A stretch of DNA of 32,685 nt from Clostridium sp. (GCA_030626065.1 DAOUPR010000003.1:1-32685); one strand, 5' to 3'. Numbered from the stretch's first letter, positions 21,638 through 31,249 are shown. The notes: generated from the letters alone by a model not told the origin. A program made the numbers and translations.

Positions 21638-22120
21638 ATGAAAATTGCAATTATTTATCACAGTGAATCAGGTAACACAGAGAAAGCAGCAGTTCTTGTT
21701 GCTAAAGGTGCGGAGAAAGTTGAAGATGTTGAAACAAAATGTATGTCAATTAATGATGTTGATGAAGAATTTGTTAATGAAGCAAAAGTTGTATTCTTTG
21801 GAACACCTACTTATGCAGGAACATATTCTTGGCAAATGAAAAAATGGCTTGACACTTGTAAAATTAAATTAGCTGGAAAAGTAGGTTGCGTATTTGCAAC
21901 AGAAAACTTTATAGGTGGCGGAGCAGATAATGGTGAATTAGCACTTATAAGTGAATTATTAGTTAAAGGAATGTTTACTTATTCAGTTGGAGCTAGTGAA
22001 GGACAACCATACACTCACTTTGGATCAGTACTTATAAAAGATGGAAGTGAAGATCAAAAGGAAAGAGTAGAAATATTTGCTGAAAGAGTTGCTAGAAAAG
22101 TAAAAGAAATATTTAAGTAA
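21638..22120 (+). CDS. Flavodoxin-family protein
   Basis: FMN-phosphate loop YHSESGNTEKAA, TPTYAGTYSWQMKKWLD, ATENFIGGGADNG. Confidence 0.9.
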   Translation: MKIAIIYHSESGNTEKAAVLVAKGAEKVEDVETKCMSINDVDEEFVNEAKVVFFGTPTYAGTYSWQMKKWLDTCKIKLAGKVGCVFATENFIGGGADNGELALISELLVKGMFTYSVGASEGQPYTHFGSVLIKDGSEDQKERVEIFAERVARKVKEIFK

Positions 22121-22221
22121 TTAAATTTATGGAGAGGGGAAGTATATAAGACTTATGATACAAATATGAATTTGATATAAAGTAAGGTGATTAACATTTT
22201 AGAAACATTTTTAACACCTAC

Positions 22222-22249
22222 TTGTCACATAACTAGAGTATTATATAGT
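22222..22249 (+). promoter_or_regulatory. Predicted sigma-A-type promoter of the candidate sRNA
   Basis: TTGTCA (22222-22227), 16-nt spacer, TATAGT (22244-22249). Confidence 0.6.
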
Positions 22250-22255
22250 TAATAG

Positions 22256-22336
22256 ATAAATAAAACTAACTTATTCCCCCCCTAAGATAAGTTTAGAAGT
22301 TAAACCCATACTCATTGGAGTGTGGGTTTATTTTTG
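22256..22336 (+). ncRNA. Candidate small RNA with C-rich hairpin loop and Rho-independent terminator
   Basis: Stem aacttat/ataagtt (22268-22274/22287-22293) with loop containing C7 (22276-22282). Terminator stem taaacccatactc-attg-gagtgtgggttta (one G-U) followed by ttttt. Start is inferred from the promoter. Confidence 0.55.
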
Positions 22337-22401
22337 AGTTATAATAGGTTACTTTAAGCTGGTTGTACAGAATGAGATGTAGATAGGTTTGTTGTTTTTG
22401 T

Positions 22402-23223
22402 CTATGAATAATTACTTACATACCAGTCAATAATCTTCCTTGCGATACTATGTTCATCGGGGAGGATTGGAAAATTATCTGGAGTGAACCAATCAGCATG
22501 AGCAATTTCAACGCCATCAGTTTTTATTTCTCCAGAATCGTAGTCAGCAACAAATCCAAGCATTAATGAATTAGGAAATGGCCAAGGTTGGCTATTAAAA
22601 TATCTGATATTTTTAACTTTTAAACCAACTTCTTCTTGAACTTCACGATGAACAGTTTCTTCTAAGTTCTCACCTAGTTCAACAAATCCAGCGATAATAC
22701 TATATAATCCTTCAGGAAAGTTATTGTTATGAGCTAAAAGAATTTTTTTGTCTTTAATAATTGCAACAATAATTGCGGGAGAAGTTTGTGGAAATAATAA
22801 ATTATTACATTTTGGACAACTCTTTGATTTGTCTGGATTCATTGGTTTGAATTTTGTTCCACACACACCACAGTATTGATGCTTTCTGCTCCAGTTTAAT
22901 AATTGATAAGCTTGGACTGCTATAGGAAATATTTTTTGCTTGCAGAAATTTCTACTACAATCCATGAAATTTTTAAAAATATAATTTTGTGGTAATACTA
23001 AATTAGTTTCAAGATCAATTACATAAAAACTTTTCCCATTATACTCACAGATATAAAAGCCATTAAGTTCAGACAAGATATTAGTTTTGAAAGTATTTTC
23101 GTCAGGAAGAGTTAATGAGGTTTCATTTTCTTGAATTAATAATTCATTCTTTCTAAATATTAAGAAAGAATAAGAACTATTTTTGTTTTCTAATAAATCA
23201 GTTTTGTTTGTCATTTTATTCAC
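22402..23223 (-). CDS. nudC: NAD+/NADH pyrophosphatase NudC-like Nudix hydrolase
   Basis: Zinc ribbon CGVCGTKFKPMNPDKSKSCPKC and Nudix box GFVELGENLEETVHREVQEEVGL. Confidence 0.92.
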   Translation of the reverse strand: MNKMTNKTDLLENKNSSYSFLIFRKNELLIQENETSLTLPDENTFKTNILSELNGFYICEYNGKSFYVIDLETNLVLPQNYIFKNFMDCSRNFCKQKIFPIAVQAYQLLNWSRKHQYCGVCGTKFKPMNPDKSKSCPKCNNLLFPQTSPAIIVAIIKDKKILLAHNNNFPEGLYSIIAGFVELGENLEETVHREVQEEVGLKVKNIRYFNSQPWPFPNSLMLGFVADYDSGEIKTDGVEIAHADWFTPDNFPILPDEHSIARKIIDWYVSNYS

Positions 23224-23437
23224 TCCTAAACTTATTGATAAAAGTAAAAAAACTATATCAATATCTTTTTAATTTTAGCACAGTAGGGGGGATTATAATA
23301 TATAAAAAAGAAAAAATACATTTAGTTATTGATTAATAAATTTTTAGGTATCGATATAGTAGTTAGAGATTTTAAGTTATAATATTAAGTATGATAAATA
23401 GATTGAGAAAAATTATTAACTTATAGGAGAATGTTTT

Positions 23438-23761
23438 ATGAAAGGATTAGAAAAGGTAAGTAGTGTAGATAATCAGAAAAAAACTTTAGAGTATATGGTA
23501 AAACTTTATTGTAGAAAAAATCATAATCCAAAAGAAGAGATTTGTGATGAATGTGAAGAATTATTAAATTATGCATTAAATAGACTTGATAATTGTAGAT
23601 ATGGAGACAAGAAGCCTAATTGTGGAAACTGTAAAAATTGTTGTTATAATAAGGATATGAGGATAGAAATTAAGAAAATTATGAAATATTCAGGGCCTAG
23701 GATGATTTTTTATAATCCTAGGATGACTTTAAAGCATATTCTTAATAAAAAAGGTAAATAA
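23438..23761 (+). CDS. YgbA-family Cys-rich protein (nitrous-oxide-stimulated-promoter family)
   Basis: Matches my recollection of YgbA: KKTLEYMVKLYCRKNHNPKEEICDECEELLNYALNRLDNCRYGDKKPNCGNCKNCCYNKDMRIEIKKIMKYSGPRMIFYNPRMTLKHIL. SD aggag. Confidence 0.82.
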   Translation: MKGLEKVSSVDNQKKTLEYMVKLYCRKNHNPKEEICDECEELLNYALNRLDNCRYGDKKPNCGNCKNCCYNKDMRIEIKKIMKYSGPRMIFYNPRMTLKHILNKKGK

Positions 23762-23817
23762 ATTAATTCAATACAATCCATAAAAATGGAAAAAATACAT
23801 TTTAAAGGAGAAAACTT

Positions 23818-24636
23818 GTGGATAATAAATATGATAATCTTATAAATTATTTGAAAGAATTAAAAAGTGTTGTAGTAGCTTTTTCAGGAGGGGTAGATAG
23901 TACCTTCTTATTAAAAGCTTGTGAAGAAGCATTGGGAGAAAATGCTGTTGCATTAACAATAGTATCCCCATTTACACCTAAATGGGAGATTGCAGAAGCA
24001 AAAGAATTGATAGAGGATATGAAAATAAAACATGAATTCATAGAAGTTTTACTGGATGAAGAAATCAAATTTAATCCTGAAGATAGATGTTATATATGTA
24101 AAAAAGGTATTTTTTCAAAAATAAAAAATTATGCGAAGAAAAAAGGAATTAATTATGTACTAGATGGTACTAATATAGATGATACAAAAGATTATAGGCC
24201 AGGAATAAAAGCTTTAAAAGAATTAGAAATAAAAAGTCCTTTATTGGAAAATGAATTTACTAAAGAAGATATAAGAGAATTTTCGAAAAAATTAGAGCTT
24301 CCAACTTGGGATAAACCTGCATATGCATGTCTTTTATCTAGATTGCCCTATGGTAGTGAAATAAAAAATATAGAATTAGAAAGAATTGAAAAATCAGAAT
24401 TATTTTTGATGTCTTTAGGATTTAGAGAAGTTAGGGTTCGTTCTCATGGCGATTTAGCTAGGATTGAAGTGAACAGAGATAAAATAGAAAAGTTATTTGA
24501 TCAAAAGCTATTAGATAAGATATCTAACAAATTAAAAGAATTAGGTTTTAAATATGTAACTATGGATTTATGTGGATATAGAGTTGGAAGCTTAAATGAA
24601 ACAATAGAGGATTTGGATAAAAAATTATTAGAATAA
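23818..24636 (+). CDS. larE: LarE-like ATP-dependent sulfur transferase
   Basis: PP-loop VAFSGGVDSTFLLKA, RCYICKKGIF, LDGTNIDDTKDYRPG, WDKPAYACLLSRLPYG. GTG start with SD aaaggag. Confidence 0.88.
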   Translation: MDNKYDNLINYLKELKSVVVAFSGGVDSTFLLKACEEALGENAVALTIVSPFTPKWEIAEAKELIEDMKIKHEFIEVLLDEEIKFNPEDRCYICKKGIFSKIKNYAKKKGINYVLDGTNIDDTKDYRPGIKALKELEIKSPLLENEFTKEDIREFSKKLELPTWDKPAYACLLSRLPYGSEIKNIELERIEKSELFLMSLGFREVRVRSHGDLARIEVNRDKIEKLFDQKLLDKISNKLKELGFKYVTMDLCGYRVGSLNETIEDLDKKLLE

Positions 24637-24896
24637 AGTTTAGGAATCATATTGTATAATTGCTAATTGGACAAAGGTTATCTTAATGTTAAAATTATAT
24701 ATAATATCAGTTCACATTATATACATATCATATAAACTAGTGTATAATATATAACATGTAGTATTAAAAACTATAAAAAGAAAAAGATGAATTGTTAAAT
24801 ATAGTAATGGGGAATTAAGTATACTTTTAAAAGGTGGTGAATTCATATGCTATTTTCAATATGCAATTAGTATATTAAAAAAGCATATGTGGCAGA

Positions 24897-25748
24897 ATGA
24901 AATATAAAATAATAGTAGATACATCATGTGATTTAGAAATTGGAAGTAATAAGCTGATAGACGTTAAGTTTATACCATTCACTATTCAAATAGACGAACA
25001 GTCATTTAAAGACACTGAAAAAACTCAAATTGAAATGATAAAATTAATGGCCAATAGTCCTTATCCTGCAAAAACATCTTGTCCTTCTCCAAATGAATTC
25101 ATTGAGGCTTTTAAAGGAGAGGATGATGAAGTAATATTTGTTGTGACAATATCTTCAAATTTAAGTGGAACGTACAATAGTGCTCTTCTAGCAAAAAAAA
25201 TATATTTGGAAGAACATAACGAAAAGGAAATATATATAATAGATTCTAAAAGTGCAGCCGCCGCCGAAACATGTATAACGTATTACTTAATGGAATTATT
25301 ACAAAATCAGCAGAATACTGAAGGTGTAGAGGTTTATAAGAAAGTAAATTCCTTTGTTTCGGAAACTAAAACATTATTTATTCTAGATGATTTAAATAAT
25401 CTTATGAAAAATGGACGTTTAAATAAAGTAAAAGGAATAATTGCTAATCTTCTTCATATTAAACTTATTCTAGGCGAAGATGGAAAAGGTGAGATAACTT
25501 TATATAAGAAAGCTAGAGGAAATAAAAGAGCGTATAAAGCATTGTTAGATTCAATCGAAGAAAGAGCTGTAGGGATTAACATAGAAGAAAAAGAAATTTT
25601 CATATCACATTGCAACGCATTGCAAAAGGCATTAGACCTTAAGGAAATGATTAAGCAGCGTTATAATTTTAAAGATATTCATATTTTAGAGACTAATGGA
25701 TTGAGTACTATATATACTTCAGATGGTGGGGTAGTTGTAGCGTTCTAA
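24897..25748 (+). CDS. DegV-family fatty-acid-binding protein
   Basis: IIVDTSCDL start, KTSCPSPNEFIEAF, ISSNLSGTYNSA, NNLMKNGRLNKVKG. Confidence 0.93.
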   Translation: MKYKIIVDTSCDLEIGSNKLIDVKFIPFTIQIDEQSFKDTEKTQIEMIKLMANSPYPAKTSCPSPNEFIEAFKGEDDEVIFVVTISSNLSGTYNSALLAKKIYLEEHNEKEIYIIDSKSAAAAETCITYYLMELLQNQQNTEGVEVYKKVNSFVSETKTLFILDDLNNLMKNGRLNKVKGIIANLLHIKLILGEDGKGEITLYKKARGNKRAYKALLDSIEERAVGINIEEKEIFISHCNALQKALDLKEMIKQRYNFKDIHILETNGLSTIYTSDGGVVVAF

Positions 25749-25796
25749 TATTATAACTTTTGTTGGTGGTTATTACTGATATCAAAAAAATATATA

Positions 25797-25835
25797 AGAG
25801 AAATTATTGCAAGTTAATAATTTCTTTTTTTTTTT
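25797..25835 (+). terminator. Intrinsic terminator after degV
   Basis: agaaattatt ... aataatttct followed by a long T run. Confidence 0.85.
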
Positions 25836-26024
25836 GCTTGTAAAAATATATTTGGGTTTATCAAAACTTAATAAATATTAGTATGTAATATATTTGGATT
25901 ATATTATAAATTGAATAATGTGATAAAATAGTATTATGATATTTTTGTTGCAAAAAAAATATTATAATTTATAATTAATTAGTATACGTAGAAATATGCA
26001 AACTTGAAAACTAGGAGAGATATA

Positions 26025-26555
26025 ATGAAGAAAAAGAGTTTTTTTACTGAATGGGTTATACCAGTTATATCAGCGTTGTTAATTGCATACATAATTAATA
26101 AATTTGTTTTTTTTAATGTTACTGTTCCGACAAGTTCAATGTACCCTACAATTAAACCAGGAGATAGAATGGTTGTAACAAGAATTTATAATTTAGAAAA
26201 ATTACAAAGAGGAGATATTGTAGTTTTTGATTCTGATGAACTTGATGAAACTTTAATAAAAAGATTAATAGGCTTACCAGGAGATAATATTTTAGTTGAA
26301 TATTCAGGTGAAGTGTTTATTAATGGTCAATTATTAGAGGAACCTTATGTTTTAAATACAGGGGATGAAGCGGGAAGTTTTAAAGTACCAGAGGATTCTT
26401 ATTTTTTCCTAGGAGATAACAGAGGAAATTCAAAAGATGCTAGGTATTGGAAACAACCATATATAGATGGCTCTAAAATAAGAGGTAAAGCAAGATTTAT
26501 AATTTATCCATTTGATAGATTTGGTAAATTTAAAATTGGAGAAGAAGCTCTGTAA
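26025..26555 (+). CDS. lepB: Signal peptidase I
   Basis: VPTSSMYPTIKPGDRMVV, RGDIVVF, KRLIGLPGD, YFFLGDNRGNSKDARYW. ATG 26025 has SD ctaggagag; the track start 26004 is an upstream TTG. Confidence 0.95.
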   Translation: MKKKSFFTEWVIPVISALLIAYIINKFVFFNVTVPTSSMYPTIKPGDRMVVTRIYNLEKLQRGDIVVFDSDELDETLIKRLIGLPGDNILVEYSGEVFINGQLLEEPYVLNTGDEAGSFKVPEDSYFFLGDNRGNSKDARYWKQPYIDGSKIRGKARFIIYPFDRFGKFKIGEEAL

Positions 26556-26574
26556 AAGATAGGGGGATTTCATT

Positions 26575-27666
26575 ATGCTAATAAAAGATATCAAGATCGG
26601 AAAAATTAATGTTCCTTTAATAAGAAGTTTCAAATCTATTATAGGAACTGCAACTTGTGTAGAAGAGATAGTTATTAAAATTATAACTGATACACAAGAA
26701 GAAGGGATTTGTAGTGCGGCTCCAACTCCGTTAATTACAGGTGAAACTAAAGCTTCTATAGTAGCAGCAATAAAAGAAATAAAACCCAAGTTAATTGGTA
26801 AAGATATAGATGATATAGAAGGAATTATGTTTATTATTGATAATGAAATAGTTAGAAATACAAGTGCAAAAGCGGCATTGGATATGGCTATATATGATTT
26901 GTTTGGGAAAAAGTATAACATGCCGTTGTATAAATATTTTGGCGGAAATAAAAAAGAGATTATTACTGATAGAACTATTGGATTAGGTAGTATAGAAGAG
27001 ATGGTACAAGAGTCTTTAGAAGCTATAAGAGATGGGTTTAAATATCTGAAAGTTAAAGTTGGTACAGACCCTTGTATGGACTTGAATAGAGTTAAAGCTA
27101 TAAGACAAGCGGTTAGAAAAGATACTAAAATTATAGTTGATGCAAATCAAGGATGGACAGCAAAACAAGCTATAAAATTAATTACTAAATTTGAAGACTT
27201 AGATTTGAACATTGAACTAATTGAACAACCAGTAAATGCTTGGGATATAGAGGGATTAAAACGAGTTACTAATAATGTACTTACACCTATTTTAGCAGAT
27301 GAATCGGTTCATACTTTTGAGGATGCTTTAACTATTATTAATAATAGAGCTGCAAATTCTATAAATGTTAAATTGATGAAGTGTGGCGGATTACATAATG
27401 CCAGAAAAATACTTAATTTAGCAGAAGTAGTAGGGATAGAGTGTATGATGGGATGTATGGTTGAAAGTAAGATAGGTGTTTCTGCTGCAGCAAGTTTAGC
27501 CTTGGCAAAAAAGAATATAACGAAAACAGACCTCGACATACTTATGAGTTATGAAGAAGATACTATAAAAGGAGGAGTTGACATAAAAGATAATAGAATT
27601 TTAGCAAATGATGCTCCTGGACTAGGTATATTAGAAGTACAAAATTGGATAGAATTAGAAATATAA
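26575..27666 (+). CDS. Enolase-superfamily dipeptide (Ala-Glu type) epimerase
   Basis: LKVKVGTDPCMDLNRVKAIRQ, VDANQGWT, IEQPVNAWD, LADESVHTFEDA, NVKLMKCGGL. Confidence 0.88.
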   Translation: MLIKDIKIGKINVPLIRSFKSIIGTATCVEEIVIKIITDTQEEGICSAAPTPLITGETKASIVAAIKEIKPKLIGKDIDDIEGIMFIIDNEIVRNTSAKAALDMAIYDLFGKKYNMPLYKYFGGNKKEIITDRTIGLGSIEEMVQESLEAIRDGFKYLKVKVGTDPCMDLNRVKAIRQAVRKDTKIIVDANQGWTAKQAIKLITKFEDLDLNIELIEQPVNAWDIEGLKRVTNNVLTPILADESVHTFEDALTIINNRAANSINVKLMKCGGLHNARKILNLAEVVGIECMMGCMVESKIGVSAAASLALAKKNITKTDLDILMSYEEDTIKGGVDIKDNRILANDAPGLGILEVQNWIELEI

Positions 27667-27696
27667 AGTATTTTTAATTTAAGGGTGAGGAAAATT

Positions 27697-29832
27697 ATGG
27701 ATAACAGTTTTGAAAATGAAATTATGATAGAGTTAGAGAAGGAAAGGCAAAAGGAAGTAGAAGAAGAACATCTTGATAAAACTATAAAACTTATTAGAGA
27801 TGAAATAATAAGGTTTATAGAAAAAAGAAAAAAAGCAGCGAATTATATACGTGATTATAGAAAAGAAGCTATGGATGAATACAAGGATGATGAAGATGAA
27901 GTAACAAAATATTTTGATCATGAGAGATTTTATAAAGAGGAGAGTTTTAGTTATATTGATAGAAAGTTAAAAGAATTGACAATATTAAAGGATTCTCCTT
28001 ACTATGGAAAAGTAGAATTTATAGATGAAGAATTTGATGAATTAGAAGATATCTATATTGGTAGATTTGGGGTAACTATTGAAGATTCAAATGAACCCAT
28101 TGTTGTGGATTGGAGAGCACCAATAGCGTCTTTATTTTATGCTGGAAAGCTAGGTGAGTTAGAGTACAAAGCCCCAGTGGGAGAAATACCGGTAAAAGTA
28201 ACTCAGAAAAGACAATTTATAATCAAAGAAGGAAAGTTATTAGGCATGTTTGATTCTGATATAGAGGTAAAAGATGATATACTTCAAATGATGCTGGCTA
28301 AGAATACAGGGGATAAGCTTAAGGATATTATAATGACCATCCAAGGTGAACAAGATACTATTATACGTCAAGAAAGAAAAAAAACAATAGTAGTAAATGG
28401 TGTTGCTGGAAGTGGAAAAACAACTATAGCATTACACAGAATAGCCTATTTACTTTATAACTATAGAGAAATTCTTCAGGATAAATTGATGATACTTGGA
28501 CCTAATAAAATATTTATGGAATATATTTCGGATGTACTTCCTAGTTTGGGAGAAATAGGAGTAAATCAAGCTACTTTTCAAGAATTTGCTTTGGGCATTT
28601 TAGACTTAGATAAAATAATGGAAACAAATAAATATATGGAAAAGGTATTTGAAGGTGATGAAGAATTTTTAAGTATTATAAAAACTAAAACATCCAAAGA
28701 ATTTATAGTGGAATTAGATAGATTTATTAGTGTGCTAAATGAGAGATACTTTATTTTTAGAGATTTAAACTTTGGTAACAGCATACTTGTAAATAAAGAG
28801 GTAATTCAAGAAATATTCTTATATTATAAAGATATGCCGTTATTTAGAAGAAATAAAAAAATAAAGAGAATATTATATTCAAAAATATTAGAAGAAAGAG
28901 ATACTCAAATAAGAAAAATTAAAGCTTGGTATGAAAATGAAATGGAAAAAATAAAGAAGGAAGACAAAGAAGAACAAGCACCAGAAATTGAGTATAGAAG
29001 AAAATTGAAGGTTAGAGAAGTTATTAGAAATGTAATAAATGCAAAGAAATCATTGGACTGGTTAGAGAATGAATCAGTAATCCATTTATATTCAAAATTA
29101 ATGAATATTGATGAATTCACAATTGATGATTTAGCTCCAATGCTTTATCTAAAGAATAAGCTTGAAGGATTTATGTTAGATGAAGAATTAAAATATATAG
29201 TTATAGATGAAGCTCAGGATTATAGTGAATTACAATTTATAGTAATTAAAGAAATTACAGGGTGTAATTCTTATACGATAGTAGGAGATTCTAACCAAAA
29301 GCTTTTATCTGCTAATGAAGAAATTCCATTTTTAGAGTTAGACAGTTTTTATGATAATGTAGAATTGTATAATTTAGATAAGAGTTATAGGTCAACGCAA
29401 GAAATTATGGAATATGCAAATAGATTTTTGGATAATAAAATTGTTCCTCTTGTAAGAAATGGAGATAAGGTTCTAGAAAAAGAATTTTTGAGTTATGAGG
29501 CTATAGCAGAAAAAATAGTAGATAGAATAAATAATGTAGATTTTAAAGACTACGATAGTATAGCTGTTATCTGTGAAGATTTAAAAACTAGTGAAAGAGT
29601 TGCTACTTTGATAAAAAAGAAGATGCCTGTTTTATTGTTAGATAAAGAGGAAATTTTGTTTAAGAAGGGTGTTGTAATTCTTCCAGCATATTATGCGAAA
29701 GGTTTGGAATTTGATGCTGTAATTTTAGTAGAGGAAAATAGCGGTGAATTAAAAAATAATAAAATGAAGTACGTCATGTCAACAAGAGCACTTCATAGGT
29801 TAGAAGTTTATAATTTGAAAAAAGAAGACTGA
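27697..29832 (+). CDS. HelD-like superfamily 1 (UvrD/Rep-like) helicase
   Basis: N-terminal coiled-coil, VVDWRAPIASLFY, Walker A VNGVAGSGKTTIALHR, VIDEAQDYSELQ, LDKSYRSTQEI. ATG 27697 with SD preferred over GTG 27685. Confidence 0.9.
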   Translation: MDNSFENEIMIELEKERQKEVEEEHLDKTIKLIRDEIIRFIEKRKKAANYIRDYRKEAMDEYKDDEDEVTKYFDHERFYKEESFSYIDRKLKELTILKDSPYYGKVEFIDEEFDELEDIYIGRFGVTIEDSNEPIVVDWRAPIASLFYAGKLGELEYKAPVGEIPVKVTQKRQFIIKEGKLLGMFDSDIEVKDDILQMMLAKNTGDKLKDIIMTIQGEQDTIIRQERKKTIVVNGVAGSGKTTIALHRIAYLLYNYREILQDKLMILGPNKIFMEYISDVLPSLGEIGVNQATFQEFALGILDLDKIMETNKYMEKVFEGDEEFLSIIKTKTSKEFIVELDRFISVLNERYFIFRDLNFGNSILVNKEVIQEIFLYYKDMPLFRRNKKIKRILYSKILEERDTQIRKIKAWYENEMEKIKKEDKEEQAPEIEYRRKLKVREVIRNVINAKKSLDWLENESVIHLYSKLMNIDEFTIDDLAPMLYLKNKLEGFMLDEELKYIVIDEAQDYSELQFIVIKEITGCNSYTIVGDSNQKLLSANEEIPFLELDSFYDNVELYNLDKSYRSTQEIMEYANRFLDNKIVPLVRNGDKVLEKEFLSYEAIAEKIVDRINNVDFKDYDSIAVICEDLKTSERVATLIKKKMPVLLLDKEEILFKKGVVILPAYYAKGLEFDAVILVEENSGELKNNKMKYVMSTRALHRLEVYNLKKED

Positions 29833-29855
29833 AATTAATCAGTCTTCTTTGCTTT
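29821..29855. terminator. Terminator between convergent helD-like and CDF genes, possibly bidirectional
   Basis: aaagaagactga (29821-29832) / tcagtcttcttt (29839-29850), perfect 12-bp stem containing the helD stop codon. Confidence 0.8.
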
Positions 29856-29876
29856 TGAATTTGTTAATAAGATTAA

Positions 29877-31055
29877 CTATGAAAAATCTCTATCTAGAGT
29901 GATAATTGCAGCATAAAAAGGATGTATTTGCTTAATGGACCTATTTATTTTTGCAATAATTATTTCTTCATCTTTAAAATTGAAATTTGAATCTTTATCG
30001 ATTATTACGTCAAATATTAAATTTTTATTTTCTCCATCACCGATTATTCTTAAATCATGAAAGGATTTAATCTCAGGATATTTATACAGAATTTCAGCGA
30101 CTTCTTTCATTGCTTTTTTTAGTTCGTTATCATCAATATTAAGTGGGTCCATATGTATAACAAGGAAAATACCATAATTTTCAAATATATTTCTTTCGAT
30201 ATTATCAATTACTTCATGTATGGACATAATATCTTCAGTAGATGAAACTTCAGCATGAATACTGGCCATTATTCTACCGGGACCATAATTGTGGACGACT
30301 AAATCATGAGATCCTAAAATATAATCATTTTTTAAGACTTGTTCTTCAATTAAAGTTATTAACTCATCATTTGGAGCTTCTCCAAGTAAGGGGTTAATAG
30401 TCTCCTTTATAAGAGAGTATCCTGAATACAAAATAAATAGAGAGATAAATGTACCTATGTATCCATCAATTGGGAAGGGTACATATTTACTTGCGAGTAG
30501 AGATAAAGCAACTACAGATGAAGAGAAAACGTCGCTTAATGCATCTACTGAAGAGGCTTTTAAGGCAGAAGAATTAATTTTAGTGCCCATAAATTTATTG
30601 AATCTACTAAGCCAAATTTTTATGCTGATAGAAATTATAATCAAAATAAATGGTATTAATTTAAATTTAACTTCGGTAGGAGTTAGTATTCTGCTAATAG
30701 AAGTTTTTAAAAATTCTATACCAACATACAGAACCATAAATGATACTATAAGTCCAGAAATATATTCAATTCTTCCGTGTCCGTATGGATGCTCATGGTC
30801 TGCTGGTTTTGAAGCTAACTTAAAACCTATTATAGTTATTAGTGAAGATATCGTATCAGAAAGGTTATTGAAGGCATCGGCAGTGACCGCAATACTATTC
30901 AATATGATACCTACTGATAATTTAACTGAAAATAAAATAAGATTGGCAATGATGCCAACAATACCACCTAGATATCCATAACTTTCCCTTACTTTTTTAT
31001 TTTTTACATCTTCATAATCTTTTATGAATTTTTTTACTAGCTGTTCAGATATCAA
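29877..31055 (-). CDS. Cation diffusion facilitator family transporter
   Basis: IAVTADAFNNLSDTISSLITIIG, HPYGHGRIEYISGLIVSF, SVDALSDVFSS. Confidence 0.93.
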   Translation of the reverse strand: MISEQLVKKFIKDYEDVKNKKVRESYGYLGGIVGIIANLILFSVKLSVGIILNSIAVTADAFNNLSDTISSLITIIGFKLASKPADHEHPYGHGRIEYISGLIVSFMVLYVGIEFLKTSISRILTPTEVKFKLIPFILIIISISIKIWLSRFNKFMGTKINSSALKASSVDALSDVFSSSVVALSLLASKYVPFPIDGYIGTFISLFILYSGYSLIKETINPLLGEAPNDELITLIEEQVLKNDYILGSHDLVVHNYGPGRIMASIHAEVSSTEDIMSIHEVIDNIERNIFENYGIFLVIHMDPLNIDDNELKKAMKEVAEILYKYPEIKSFHDLRIIGDGENKNLIFDVIIDKDSNFNFKDEEIIIAKINRSIKQIHPFYAAIITLDRDFS

Positions 31056-31196
31056 ATTATTGCCTCCTTTTATTTAAATAATAATGTGCAAATTGATTAA
31101 TCTATAGTACCATTTTATTACTATAGATGAACTACTTCAACATTAATTTATATAAGTCCATAACTCTTAAAGTATTGAGTTTTATATATGTATGAA

Positions 31197-31232
31197 TTAA
31201 AAAGACCCTACATTTTAAAGTAGGATCTTTAT
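31197..31232 (-). terminator. Terminator of the ferredoxin gene
   Basis: Minus strand: aaagatcctac-tttaaaat-gtagggtcttt followed by T run. Confidence 0.8.
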
Positions 31233-31249
31233 GTTTAATGGTTAAATAA

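Noticed and set aside
21645-21839. 64-aa ORF overlapping the flavodoxin start
   Set aside because: Out of frame with a strongly recognisable flavodoxin.
26430-26921. 163-aa minus ORF across the lepB/epimerase junction
   Set aside because: Antisense to two confident genes; no RBS or motif.
30457-30981. 174-aa + strand ORF opposite the CDF transporter
   Set aside because: Antisense shadow of a clearly recognised transporter gene; no recognisable domain.
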